Position numbers and translations under genes: made by a program
In this document: one piece after another, positions 46,526 to 58,084 of the stretch
How the letters are laid out: every line of letters starts with the position of its first letter
Position numbering within the stretch: the first letter of the stretch is position 1
From: Trametopsis cervina
Lineage: Eukaryota; Basidiomycota; Agaricomycetes; Polyporales; Irpicaceae
Reading direction: 5' to 3'
DNA: 64,000 bases
Assembly: GCA_022385755.1 (NCBI GenBank)
Contig: MU278355.1
Location: 438,974-502,973, forward strand
The notes under the pieces: generated by a model
Told to the model about the DNA's origin: nothing
Databases searched by the model: none
Seen by the model: the letters and a program-made list of their open reading frames with translations, nothing else

Positions 46526-48712
46526 TCAAAACACCCTCGTCTCCCCCAACCCACAAATATCAAAATCGCCCTCCGGCACGCCCGCCTTCGCGCACTCCTC
46601 GCGCAGCAGCGCCGGCGGGTCCATTACTGGCTCGGTCGTGAGGATCCATGTCCTGTGCGAGGCGTCAGCCTCTGCGTTGGGCGTCGCGTCGCGTTGCGTC
46701 TCAAACCCGATGAAAGAGGGAAAGAGGGAAGCAGGAGGAAAGAGATAGAGGAAAGAGGGAGGAGGCAAGAGAGAAAAGAGGCGGAAAGTGTGAAGGGAAA
46801 TCAGGAGGAGATAGAATAGAAGCGGAGACTCACCCCCAATGCATAGCCAACGCCTTCCTTGCCCTCACGTCCCCAAAGATAGCCACGCTGTCCGCCGGGC
46901 TCGCGTGCACGTTCGAGAACAGCCACGCGGGATCGTATGCCCTATTCTTTCATCAGCGCTCTCCTTCTCATTGTCTCCCCCCTCCCCTCCCCCTCGGGGG
47001 AGGAAAACCGACGGAGGAAAGAAAGAAGGACGGGAACTCACCCAATAGGAATGAACGCCAAATCGAACGGCCCGAGTCTCTGGCCGATCTCGCGGAAGGC
47101 GGGGCAGACGGGGACGGCGGCGGGGTCTTCGGAGGGGTAGAGGGTGCGGTAGGCTGTGTCGCCTGCGAAGTAGGCTTTTTTGGGCGGGCGGGACGCAGCC
47201 GACTCTTCGGGCTCAGCCTTCTTCACTGCCTCAGACGAAGTAGAGGAAGAAGGAGGGGTGGAAGAGGCGGGAGGAGAAGACAGAGGAGAGAAAGACAGCG
47301 GCGGCACGACAGGCGCTGATGAGGCAGGGGAAGAAGAAGGTAGGACCTCTTCGATAGCCCACGACGCCCACAACGTCCTCCCCCGATCGTTAATACTGCG
47401 TCCCGAGAAATGCTGGCACGGCGTGCACGTTAACTTGAACGTCGCTCTCACGCCCTCTTCCTTCCTCCCCCCATCCTCATCCCCACCTCCTTCTCCATCT
47501 CCCCGTTCTGCTTTCCCTTGCGGACCCACACTAACGCGCGGAAGCTCAACCCGCACCTCACACGCCTCCCACCAATCGAGCACATGCACATCCTCGGGCG
47601 CGAAGCCGCAGGATGTTAGGTAGGGGGCGTTGCCTAGGGGCGCGAATATGGCGGGTGCGTGGAGGGCGAGGAGGGTGCGCAGGGAGGAGGTGTCTGTGCT
47701 GTGTGGGCGTGAGCGAACGAACAAGGGTGAGGAAGAGGGAGAGGGGGTGCGTACTGGTCGTAGTGGTTATGCTAGGGAAGAGAGTTAGATGTGGAACGGA
47801 GAGGGTGAGGAGGGTACGCACGGATAAGACGATCGCGTCGACCTGCGGGATCTCTTCGATCTTGCACGGCACCGCTATATCCACCACCACACACAATTCA
47901 TTCAGCTCCGAGACGCGAAAGACACGCGAGGAGGGAAAAGAAAGAGAGGGAAAGAAAGAGAGGGAAAAAAGGAGGAAGAGAGAGACACTCACGCGTGATC
48001 CGCTCGGGCCCCAGATACTCAGACGAGAAACAGCGTTTCGAGAGCGCAGGGTCGAATATGATGCGAGGCCCGCGTGATGCGCCTGGGGGCGCGGGGAGTT
48101 CGAGGAGGAAGCATGCGTGGCTACTCATGCGCGCATACAATCAGCAAAACAAAACAAACACTCGAAGAGGGAAGAGGAAAGGGAAGGGGGAGATGGAGGG
48201 AAGGAGGGACGTACCCGAGCCAGGTGGCTTTGAGCGTGTCAAGAGGGAAGTGGGAGCCCCATGTTGGTGTGTGCACTGGGATGAGGGTGGAGATGTCTTT
48301 GGGGATGGGTGGTTGGTTGCATATCTGGTTGAGCATTACCTGTGTGCGCGGGTGCGTTAGCGGGGACAGGGAAGGAGGGAGGGGGAGGGGACATACGCGG
48401 GGGCCCATGGATCGTTTGTATTTCTCGCTGGTGGTGTTGTGAGTCGCTGCACTCGTTGTATGCGTGCTAAACTGGATCTCACCGGAAGGACGGCCAGGGA
48501 TTGACGAACCCATTCTGCGCGTGATGTGCAGGTTTACTCCCATCGTCCGTCTTGCGGACATCCGAGCTGAGGGGCGAGACAGTGATAGCGCGGAACGCAC
48601 CAGACGCGAGCGCAGAGGACGCAGTGGACATCGTACGCGTCGAGATCGTATAACGTCGTGGAGGAGGAAGCCAGTGAGAGTGGCGGGAGATGGATATCCA
48701 CGGAGGAGGCAT
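46526..48712 (-). CDS. NAPE-hydrolysing phospholipase D (FMP30-like)
   Basis: Metallo-beta-lactamase-fold phospholipase of the NAPE-PLD family; the yeast homolog Fmp30 is mitochondrial, and the basic start here (MPPPWISISRHSHWLPPPRR) suits a presequence. Nine or so exons. Text in order: NGFVNPWPSFREKYKRSMGP, TPTWGSHFPLDTLKATWLGH, ACFLLELPAPPG, IIFDPALSKRCFSSEYLGPE, IPQVDAIVLSHNHYDHTDTS (metal ligands HxHxDH), DWWEACEVRVE, CTPCQHFSGRSINDRGRTLW, AYFAGDTAYRTLYPSEDP, PFDLAFIPIGAYDPAWLF and ALAMHWGTWILTTEPVMDPP. A long Ser/Pro-rich insertion sits before AYFAGD. The ligand motif HNHYD plus part of the next H lies in a 17-nt exon (47,755-47,771). Introns are strongly polypyrimidine on the coding strand. 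Stop at 46,528-46,526. Confidence 0.92.
47755..47771 (-). other. 17-nt micro-exon encoding HNHYD(H)
   Basis: CTAG|CATAACCACTACGACCA|GTAC on the minus strand. Skipping it would remove the metal site and shift the frame by two bases (17 is not a multiple of 3). Confidence 0.8.
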
Positions 48713-49633
48713 GGGAATGTATAGTCCTCTGACGGGAGCCAATTCGAAGCGAGGTGGGTAACGTAAAGAGGGCTTTGTAGGCGTGAGTCAGCGGGGGATC
48801 ATAGTGTGTGTGTACGTACGGCACTTCACTCACGCAGGACATGTCATCTCATGCTCGATGCAGCCGCTGTCCTACGACGTGCTTCCTGTCACCGCGATCG
48901 GCGTGCTTCGATATTGGTGGTGGTGACGCACGCCCGCCGGCTTGCGCGCTGCTAATGCTGCTGACGATGCATTTGTGAGGGATTAGAGAGCGTGTGTGCG
49001 CGGCTGTGGGACGTACTATCCTCATCGCGTTATTGATGCCGTGGAGTACGAGTACCGACGGCAGCGATGTGCGCGCAGCGGTTTGTTGCAAGGCCGGTGC
49101 TGCGTACATGTTGGGAGAAGCACAGGCACGGTTTAAGGACCGTTGATAACCTCCGAAGCACAGGCGCGGTCTGAGGCGCGTTGATAATCTTTGACGCATG
49201 CGAGCATTCGAACACGGCCTGTCCGCAGGCGAGCGCGATTCGTGCGCAGACTCCCTGAGCAGGATCGTCGAGCTCTCCGACCGGCTCTGGGCTGGCGTTC
49301 GATGGTCTAACCGCTCGAGATGACGGTCCGACTTTGACGGGAATTCGTACACTGGCGGCACTTCTCGGTGAAAGCAGTCAATTGAATACGCTCAGCTGCA
49401 AGACACCCCTTTTGAAGTCCGCTAGTACCATTACTTACTCGCACTGTCAATAACGCAATCACCAGCTGTTACTTACCACTGCGGTCTTCTTGAAGCACAG
49501 TACGCAGCTCCCATTTTCGCGCCTCAACATCATCTGTCTAACGATTGGATGATCTCGGTTATGCTGGGTAAAAGCCAAAAAGTGGAAGTGAATTCGTGGT
49601 GTCGACACCTCGTCCAGGCGGCAACGCGCGTGG

Positions 49634-49697
49634 GATTGATGGGCAATCATTGTGAGACCCCTTGGTCGACCAGGGTAGATTACAGCAGATGAACGTC
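49634..49697 (+). repeat. Short direct repeat flanking the terpene synthase, copy 1
   Basis: About 65 bases similar to 51,593-51,659; shared words include CAATCATTGTGA and GTAGATTACAGCAGATG. Confidence 0.6.
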
Positions 49698-49769
49698 AGA
49701 AAAGACGTGACGGTGCAGCATGGGCGCTACACCGCATATCTGACGTGACAATCCCATCAATAGTGTGAC

Positions 49770-49960
49770 AACCTTTGCAAAACGCAGCGGCATCGTGCCG
49801 CGCACTGTGCACCTCATTTCTAACACTCAAGGCCCTTCGGAAAGTATGAAGGCACGTATACCCTACATATCGATGGAAGAATCACATTTTTGGGGTAAGA
49901 GCACGACTCGCTACTGATTTTACATAGAATGCCATTTGCCAAGGTCAGCTTGGAACAGTA
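49770..49960 (+). repeat. Dispersed direct repeat, copy 2
   Basis: Counterpart of 45,640-45,870; same order of conserved words, lacking the internal doubling. Confidence 0.6.
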
Positions 49961-50005
49961 TGTGTCTAAGTATGGGACGTGATATGCACACTATCAGTAA
50001 GCACT

Positions 50006-51088
50006 TCAAAGCGACAATACCTCGTGGAGCCGATAGCGTGCATCCAAATAGTGGAAGAGGGAATACCCCGACATGAACTGCTCCCAGGCATCCTTTTCTC
50101 TCCCCTTCAGGATATCTCTAACGTGCGAAATCACCACGGTAGTTTCGTCGACTATGTCATTGAGTGCGGAAACGACGTCTTTCCCACTGGCAGCTGCTCT
50201 GCTGTGCACCATGTTCTGGTAGTCGCCAAGCAGTTCTTCTTTGTAGAATGAAAGGATATCACTGGAATATAAATTTGATGATGATAATACAGACCCAGAT
50301 GAAGACCGCTTACTTTGCAAAACAAACAAAGATCGCCGCATCCCTGAACACAATGCAGTCAGCACATGACTGTACTGTTGCACAGCACACATAGCCTCTG
50401 CTCACGCTATAGCAGGGACATACGATGCCACATCCGAAAAGTTGAATTTATCCCAAACAAACAGACAATACGCCTCGCCCATTCCGTTCTGTGCCCGCAC
50501 ATACCTAGCATACCGCATCGCCCCCTCCGAGATCTCCGTATCCCTAACATCGGTCTCGCGAAGCATAGCATTCACGAACTCCAGAGTAGACGCAACGATA
50601 CCGCCAGCAGACGCAGGCGCATAATAATCCGACATACCGCGCAGATTATCCACAAGCATGTCGAGAAGCGGATCCAGCTGCGCGGCGCCGGACAGGAGCC
50701 GCGGGATGAATTCTTCGAGAGCTGCGTGCGCGATCTTTCGGTCGTCGATTATGGTGACGAGCATGCTGTGCGTCGCGATATGTGCCTGGATATCGGCGCG
50801 CGTATGGGCGTACGCGAGCGTGCCTATGGCCAGACCGGTCTGTAGGTGTTTCTCGAGGGAAAGGAGGGGGGAGTCGGGGATTGGCAGGATCTTTGCGCGG
50901 AGGATGGTCTCGACTATGGAGGTGGTGGAGCTGGTTGAGGCTGTTGGGATTGGGTGCATGGAAATGGCGTTTGAGTGGAGGAACCGCGTGATGGCGCTGC
51001 GCGCACTTTCTGTCTGCGGGAGAGTTTCGTGAAAAGAGAGCGTTTGTTGCGAGGCACCATTGCTTACCGTGTCAAAGGTGCTGGACAT
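50006..51088 (-). CDS. TRI5-type (trichodiene synthase family) terpene synthase
   Basis: Class I terpene cyclase of the trichodiene synthase family, making a sesquiterpene skeleton from farnesyl diphosphate; product unknown. Four exons: MSSTFDT | TESARSAITRFLHSNAISMH ... VPAIA | DAAIFVCFA | NDILSFYKEELLGDYQNMVH ... . Key text: HSMLVTIIDDRKIAHAALEE (aspartate-rich site; only two adjacent Asp are seen, less than the usual DDxx(D/E)), SAGGIVASTLEFVNAMLRET, NDILSFYKEE (NSE-type second metal motif) and MVHSRAAASGKDVVSALNDI. The NDI codon is split by an intron, so the motif is invisible in raw frames. About 350 residues, normal. No P450 or other tailoring gene is adjacent. The exact last exon is uncertain: a GT donor follows RLHE. 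Confidence 0.87.
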
Positions 51089-51825
51089 GGCGCGTGCGGC
51101 AGTAGGAGATGGGCCATTGCGGGTTGTGTTCTTGCCTTCCCCTGCTCTCTAAATACTGGTGCGTCCATGACATAGACATGGCATATTCAGTACCCCCAAA
51201 CCGTAGACGGAGCTCTCACAGGTTATGTGTTCACCACAGGAAACCAGCCCGAACCAGTCTAAGATGCAGAACGTCACGTACCTATTCAATCAGACGACTC
51301 GCAGGAGTTGTGCGTTAAACGATGTGGGGCCCATGAACTATTCACTCTGTGGCGACAAACCTTAGATGAATGAATAGGAACGGCGAACTCACCTATATAA
51401 CATGCTCTGGATTCACTGTCAAACTCTTGTAAGATATGCGCCACGAGTTCACGAGACTCTAGATAAGTGAATACCAGCTTTGTGTCTCGTCCCAATATCG
51501 TCCTCATGTTCCAGCACGTCATACTGCTTTCGCCGCTCACTGACCGTGTAATTCAAGTCGCTTGGACTGGTCTGGAAAGGGGATTGATGTGTGAAATTGA
51601 TGGACAATCATTGTGAAGCCCATTGGTTCGACCCAAGTAGATTACAGCAGATGCGCGTTCAATATAGACTCAACTGCATGGATTCCAAATTCTGGCTCTG
51701 GTATCATTTACAAAGTCAGCAAACGCGTTATACACCTTTGCTTTGCTCACAGAAAAAGCATACACCATAAAGCATCCCTGTAACGCACTGCTCTAGCCCG
51801 CGCACCATCTCGAGAAACCTCCTCC
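51089..51825. other. Intergenic region between terpene synthase and kinase-like copy 2
   Basis: Upstream of the terpene synthase and downstream of the kinase-like gene, both minus strand. Contains the direct repeat at 51,593-51,659. No gene seen. Confidence 0.4.
51593..51659 (+). repeat. Short direct repeat flanking the terpene synthase, copy 2
   Basis: Pairs with 49,634-49,697. The two copies bracket the terpene synthase gene. Confidence 0.6.
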
Positions 51826-53736
51826 TCAATTATCGAGCCAAAGCGTTTTTCGCGCCTCCCGCTGCTCGGAGCGCACCGCATCCTGCAACTTTAGCCCAGC
51901 ACTCGCAAACCTCCGCCCGCGCCCAAAGTCGATGATCCGGAAGCTCGGCGTCTCACTCGAGCGCTGCTCTGGCGGGAGATACAGCGGGCCAGGCTGCCTG
52001 AGGATATTGCGGGCGTGGCACGAACCCTGCACGATGCGCTCGAGGTGCAGGCGGTGTATGAGCGACATGCATTCCGTCCTGAACACAAACGAATGAGAAC
52101 GCGGCCACAGTTCAGTTCAAGGGAACAATCCACGCCGCACTCACTTCTGGTCTTGCGTCAGCGAGTCAGCGCAGATCTGCTCGCCGCACTCTTCGAGCAG
52201 CAGGATCGGACCCGGTCGCTGCGAACGGCCGTGGATATTGTACGGCTCGTAGAACCCGTAAAACTTGGGCACGACCGCGCCGACGGGGACGGGATGCGGA
52301 TCCGGCGGGACCAGGTTGTAGCCACACCAGTCTTCTGCGAGGTGCTTCGGGAATGCGTTGTACATCTCAGCCTCGTTGCACAGCATCTCTTCGTCTACGT
52401 GCCCTAAGTGTGGCGACACCTTAGCGGCGACGCGCACGCGCCCGTTCGGGGTGCGCGCGGTCAGCGGCGCAGGAAGTTGCAGCGCGGCATGGTAGACGGT
52501 CGAGTGGCTGCCGACGCCGAGGCGGTTCTCTGGGTGCAGATACAGGTGCGCGACGTTCTCGCTGCCATCGACATCGGCCCCGCCGCGATACTTGCTGTTC
52601 AACTTGGGGTACTTGCGCCTGTACTTGATGGGGGCCATGACACTTCCGTAGGGGCGCTGGATCAGCCCGATAGGGAAGGCGACATAGTATGGGTCGTGCA
52701 CCATGAGAAAGTCCGGGAAGAACGCCTTAGGGATGAACTCTTGCAGCGGAGGGATGGACTCGACGCTGAAAGGCGAGTCGAGTGGCGGTGTGCTACAATA
52801 GCTGTGTTGTGAGTACGCCTCAAAGTCGTACTTTCCGCGGCAGTTGTTGCCGTTCTTCGTGGGCTTGTCAGCACCGTCAGTTGGTTGCGCATCGACAATC
52901 CCCACACACTCAGGATCAGGTTTTGGAGCATCGCTAGGCACAGTCGCAGAGTCGTCGATCGCAGGTTTAGAATCAGTTTCATCAGCATTCAAGCAGTCTT
53001 TAGGACCATTTTCGGGCTCCGGGTCGTGCTTGTTACGTTTAGTCTCGTCTTCTCTGGCTTCAGGACATTCGTCAGCGTGTTCAGAAGCAATCTTGCTGTT
53101 CAAATCCTCGCTGGATGATCCGTTCTGAGGGGGGTCAGGGGAAGTCTTCATTGCAGTAGATCCATAGGCTGCAACCGCGTCAGAGCCATTGTCTTCGTGG
53201 CGATCGTCGATCAAGGCACTGGTCGACGCGGAGGAGTTAGTGGCGCCCGAGGGGACGTCTTTAGGAATACACTCCGCGTCTGCACTTGCCCGATTGCCAG
53301 AGGGAGTCTGTTTCACGTCATCCAGCAAGCAGCCTTTGAAAGGGATTCCAAGGTTTAGTTTAGCGGCAGAGGCAGGCAAGGCCTCGCCGTCTGGCACATT
53401 GAGAGCGAGGAGAGGCCAGGGCTTGCGAAGATGGGGCACAGAGAGCTCCTCAGGTTCTTGCCACACAAAAGGCAAGCAATTCTCCCCAGAGTCTTTGACC
53501 ATGCTGCGCGACCAGCAATTCTTTTCGGAACCGCGGCTGATCCAAAAGAGCTCGTCCAGGTTGTGTCCCCAGACGTGGTTGTTGGGTGTACGACGGCCTT
53601 GGGGCGGCAAGGCGGACGTGGGCAAAAGCCTTCCGTCAGGGTCACTGAGCCGACGTGTATAGCGTTTGCGACCACCCTTGGGAGGGTATTCATGAACGCC
53701 TTTGAGATGCGGCTTGGGTGCTTCACCGGATTCCAT
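51826..53736 (-). CDS. Protein-kinase-like protein, copy 2 (HRD Asp absent)
   Basis: Inverted paralog of the gene at 43,329, about 615 residues, with the same single intron position (52,087-52,140 region; QK|TEC). Shared: GGRKRYTRRLSDPDGRLLPT, VWGHNLDELFWISRG, a disordered acidic middle, RLGVGSHSTVYHAALQLPAP (Gly loop), RVRVAAKVSP (Lys), LCNEAEMYNAFPKHLAEDW, ILLLEECGEQI, ERIVQGSCHARNILRQPGPL and FRIIDFGRGRRF. The QGS in place of HRD is kept, so the loss is ancestral to the pair. Divergence in the linker is large while kinase blocks are conserved, suggesting selection on the fold. Confidence 0.75.
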
Positions 53737-54507
53737 AGGTGAAGATCAATGTGGGAAGGAGATAGGTAGGTGGGTAAGCAAGCACGCACTTGTCGTATTT
53801 TGTACGCCTCGGCCTCCTGGTCACCACGTGTGGAACGTGACTGGCCATTTTCTTACGTCTGAGGACAAGAAGAGGTATGAGCTCTTCTAGTTCGCAACAA
53901 CGAAGACCAGTACAACTTGCGTGCACACACCGCGCGCCCTCGTACGTTTTGCCATATTTAACAGTCTTATTGGTGGGCGTAGGTGTGAGATTGTGGTGGT
54001 AATTGGTCATCCGTCCAGATCCCGCATTGAACGCGTTTCGTCACAACGCGGCTTTGGTGACAGCTCGGATGGCATTACAGTCTTGAAGGGGGAGTAGCAG
54101 TTACAGTACTGTAGCTCTCAAGAACATATGAGGGTTCGATGATGTCTGGGTACTGGACGAGTACTGTATGAGACAGAACATGGAAATCGTAAGTGCTTGC
54201 TACCCGAGATGATGATCCGTTACAGTTTCAAAATCTGCTTCAGTATTACTCGCACGCTTAACATACAGTATACACGTTATCAAACTTTACTTGCACAGTT
54301 AACAAACACATTACTAGACTTTACTTACACAGTCAACAAACACGCTACTGACTTTACTTACTCTGTACATGGTATTGTATAAGACTCGTCTGACTCGAAA
54401 CGCTGCAGCCACCGACGCACGCTCACGAATGCCTCTCCCACCTACCACACCGCGCTCTCAGCGCAGCGACTCTCCACACCCGCGGGCTCGCCATAGCGAC
54501 TCCAACA
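53737..54507. other. Intergenic region with a 34-nt tandem repeat
   Basis: No gene seen. See the tandem repeat at 54,282-54,367. A T/C-rich promoter side for the ABC gene begins near 54,400. Confidence 0.4.
54282..54367 (+). repeat. 34-nt tandem repeat, about 2.5 copies
   Basis: Unit words ACTTTACTT, CACAGT and AACAAACAC recur at 34-base spacing from 54,282 to 54,349, and a third copy starts at 54,350. Confidence 0.65.
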
Positions 54508-56510
54508 ATGCTCGCACTCCATAAACCTCCTTTGCGTCCCCCGCATCTAACACCCTCCCGCACCCTCTCCAAAAGCACGAAGCCGATCCTGCACATCCCC
54601 TCCTCCTCCATCTACCCACTCGGCGCAGGCAGCACCGCCACCCCTCTCTTCCCCTCCGTCAGCTGGACGATCCAGCCCTCCGATGCCTGGGTCGTCACCT
54701 CCCTCCCCTCCTCTGGCTCCAAGACCTCCCTCCTGCGCGCCCTCACCGGGCATCTGCGCATCCACCCGCCTCCTCCCCCGCCACACGGTCTATTCCCCTT
54801 CCTAGCACACACAGACCCGCTCGCGCACGTCCGTCTTGTGAGCTTCGCGCATCGCCCGCGCGGGGCAGGCGGCGCGTTCTATGATTTCTCGGCGCGCTAT
54901 GGCGCGGTGCGCGATGAGGATAAGCGGACGTTGCGCGAGACGTTCTTCCCGGAGCTCGCGAAGCCGTTGCATACGCTCGCCATACCCGATCTACTTCAGC
55001 GTACGGAGCAGCAGGAGGTAGATGCAAGGGATGAGGAGGGCAAGAGGAGACTGTTGGAGGACCTGACAAGCGAGCTCGGGCTCACGCCGTTCCTCGACCT
55101 CCCGCTCGTCGCGCTCAGCAACGGCCAAACGCGCAAAGCGCGCATCGCGAAGGCGTTGCTCGAACAGCCTGCCCTGCTCATCCTCGACGAGCCCCTCAGT
55201 ACGTCCCCCCTACCCTTTCCCCCCTTCTCTTCCTACTTATACACGCTAACTGACTCACGTACGAACAGCCGGGCTAGACATCCACACACGCGCATCCGTC
55301 CTCTCCCTCCTCCACGCGCACCACACAACAAACGCGCCGCATATCGTGCTCGGCATGCGCCCGCAGGACCCGCTGCCCGAGTGGACGACGCACGTCGCGC
55401 TCGTGAGAGCGGACGGGAGCGTGCATGCGGGCGAGAAGGAAAGAGTGTTGGACGCTGTGGATGGGGAGGGGAAGCTGTATCTGGGGTGGGACGCGCGGTC
55501 GCAAACGAATGTGAATCCGCAGAAAGTGGGGAAAGAGAAAGCAGAGGATGAGGGAGGTGAGGCGCTCGTTGAGCTCAAGGGCGTGAACGTGTCGTACGGC
55601 GACCGCAAGGTACGTTCCATCTTCCTGTATCCTCAATTACCACTGACACTGCGTACAGGTGCTCAAAGATATCCACTGGACGATCCGCCCCGGCTCGCGC
55701 TGGCACCTCATCGGCGCGAACGGCGCAGGCAAGACGACGCTCCTCGCGCTCCTCACGGGCGATCACCCACAGTCATACACCCAATCCTCTCCCACCTCCT
55801 CCTCTTCCCCGTCCCCCCCTTCAACCCCAGGCTCGCCCCCGACATCCCGCCTAACCCTCTTCACCCGCCCACGCCAACGCTGGGCCACACCCCACCTACA
55901 CGCCCTAATCGGCCGCGTCTCGCCCGAACTGCACAACGCGTTCCCGCGGCGCGCCGCGCTCAGCGTGTGGGACGCCGTTGGCACGGGCTTCGAGGGGAAT
56001 TTCGTGCCGCGCGGGAAGAGGAGGGTGGGGTATGCGCCGGATGGCGCGCCGTTCCCTATTGCTGATGATGATGTGGATGGGCATGGGCAGAGCGAGGAGG
56101 AGACGTGGAGAGTGGGACGGGTGTGGGAGGTGCTCGAGGCGTTGGGGCCTGCGAGCTGGGATTCGAACGTCAGTAGAAATGAAAAAGAGAGTTGGAGCGA
56201 AGAAACAGTGCACCCCACAACACGCACATTCGCCACGCGCCCCTTCGCCTCCCTCACGCCCGGCGAACAGTCCAGCGTGCTCCTCATGCGCCCGCTCGTC
56301 GGCCGCCCGCCGCTCGTGCTGCTCGACGAGGCGTGGGCAGGTATGGACGAGCGCATGGTGCGTTCTGCGCGCAGTTATTTGCGCGGGGAGGGATTGGAGG
56401 GGAGGCAGGCGTGTGTGGTTGTTAGTCATTGGAGTGAGGAGGTGCCGTGGGGGGTTGAGGATGGGGTTAGGAGGTTTAGGCTTGAGGGTGGGGAGGGGTG
56501 GGAGGAGTGA
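54508..56510 (+). CDS. Soluble twin ABC ATPase (YDR061W/ModF-like)
   Basis: Two ATP-binding cassettes and no membrane segment, the layout of yeast YDR061W and bacterial ModF. Cassette 1: degenerate Walker A SLPSSGSKTSLLRALTG, signature LSNGQTRKARIAKALL and Walker B ALLILDEPLSTGLDI (completed across an intron after CTC A). Cassette 2: Walker A IGANGAGKTTLLALLTG, signature LTPGEQSSVLLMRPL, Walker B LVLLDEAWAGMDERM and switch His VVVSHWSEEVPW. Introns near 55,200-55,267 and 55,609-55,658 (K|VLKD). A Pro/Ser-rich insertion lies after the second Walker A. A Lys/Arg-rich N terminus could target mitochondria. The DNA is unusually GC-rich and C-ending in codons. Role unknown; yeast homolog is poorly characterised. 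Confidence 0.88.
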
Positions 56511-56773
56511 GTGAGCGATATTGCGCTCACCTTGTTGCCGTCTTCACTACCCGAAAGTAGACGGCGTATCTACGTATGTGCTGGAACATCTATGTGTATC
56601 TAGAGGCATCTATCGCCTGTTCGCGAACATCTAAGTACTCGCATACATTTGACAGCAATCTCGAAGTGTGAACAAATATTCCTAGTGCATTAAGCCAACG
56701 ATAGTTGCATACATCTGGGGTACGAAAGTATCCTGCCGGTGTACTTACACATGTCCGCTCGATACAAACTATA

Positions 56774-58084
56774 TCAGAGCCTCGTGCGCAACCCATACAC
56801 ATCCCCCAAAATCTGCACCGTCGTCTTCCACAGCGTATCAGCCAGCAGCGGGTCCCTCGCCGCGCTTGACGGCGTAGCAGGCTTGCCGAAAGGTACGAGG
56901 TACAGCCCGCGGTATGCGCGTGCGGCGGGAGATGCGGCGGCGAAGAGCGCGGTATACGCACCCTGCTCGGGGAGGTAAGAGATGAGCCCTGTGAGACGCA
57001 CGAGGAGACCGCCGAGGGGGAGGGTGCGTAGTTTATCGACGGCTGTGTCTGCGTGAGGTTTGGGTTTCAGTGGGTGTTGTGGAGGAGAGGAGGGGACAAA
57101 CCTGTGTGCACACCGCCTGGGTTGAGCGAGATGCATGTGACGTTCGCACCTCTATCGTCGAATCGTTCCTGCAGCTTGTTCGTCCACAGGATGTTTGCCA
57201 GCTTCGTTTGAGCTGCAGACTCGCGTGCGTCAGCGCATGACGGACCAGGCAGGAAGGGAGAGTGGGACACACCGTATTGCCGCGTTTCTGCGATGTAGCC
57301 TGTGCCGTAGAACTTGTTGAACGCGTCCAGGGAGTCGAATTTGCTGCTGGCCATACTGTGGATCAGCGAAGCGACCTGCAGCGGGTATCGTCAATGTCGC
57401 TGCTGATGGGGCGGGGCTGCGGGACGTACGTTGACGACACGGACGTCGCTGTCACGCTCGGTTGCCGTCTTCTCCAGGAGCTCCGAGAGCGCGTCGACGA
57501 AGACGAACGGGCTGATGTGGCTGGGGTCTCGTCAGTTCTACGTCCCTCACAGGTAAGCAGACCAACAAGCGTACTTGACCACCATGCTCCGCACGACCCC
57601 ATCATCAGTCTTCTCATACGGCGCTGCCATCATCCCCGCGTTATTCACTATACATCCCATATTCCATCAGCACGATATCCCGCTTATCACGCGTCTGGTA
57701 CGCACCGAGGATATCGAGACGCGTCTCCTTCTCCGTAAACGCGTCGACAGCGCGACGCACACCACGCGGGTCGTCCAGGTCGAGCGGGAGCCACTCGACC
57801 GCGCCGTCGTTGTTCTCCCGTCCCAGCGCGTCGAGCCGACGGAGGGCGTCCGTCGCGCGTGCTTCGTTGCGCGCGGCGAGATATACTTTTGCGCCGTGGC
57901 GTCGGAGGTGGTGGACTATCCAGAAGCCCATGCCTGCGCTGTGGTGGCGGGCATCAGGGACAATATTATGATTGTGGCATTGAGGAGAGCGTACGTACTT
58001 CCCGCCGGTGACGATCGCCACCTTCCCATGCAAGTCGAGGAGGTCCTTTGACGGGTCAAATGAGGAAGAAAAGAGGCCGCCCAT
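56774..58084 (-). CDS. Short-chain dehydrogenase, retinol-dehydrogenase/WWOX-like
   Basis: Classical SDR, NADP(H)-dependent, substrate unknown. Six or so exons. Text: LHGKVAIVTGGNAGMGFWIV (TGGxxGxG; the GG|N junction is spliced), HGAKVYLAARNEARATDALR, VEWLPLDLDDPRGVRRAV, RLDILG then NNAGMMAAPYEKTDDG, HISPFVFVDALSELLEK, DVRVVNVAS, and the catalytic Y in RQYAQTKLANILWTNKLQE (YxxxK) which is split by an intron. The C-terminal half (NVTCISLNPGGVHTG, LFAAASPAARAYRGLYLVPF) is typical of fungal retinol dehydrogenase-like SDRs. ATG 58084 (MGGLFSSSFDPSKDLLDLHG) precedes the Rossmann fold by about 20 residues, as in homologs. Confidence 0.9.

Larger units (their letters stand above)
48713..50005. other. 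Intergenic region with repeats, no gene recognised
   Basis: Includes two similar blocks at about 49,110-49,190 (GCACAGGC ... CGTTGATAA, twice), the 49,634-49,697 direct repeat and the 49,770-49,960 repeat. A minus frame 48,849-49,361 (170 codons) is Arg/Ser-rich and unsupported. Confidence 0.4.

Noticed and set aside
48849..49361. 170-codon Arg/Ser-rich minus frame
   Set aside because: Low-complexity, no start context and crosses a local repeat; most likely non-coding.
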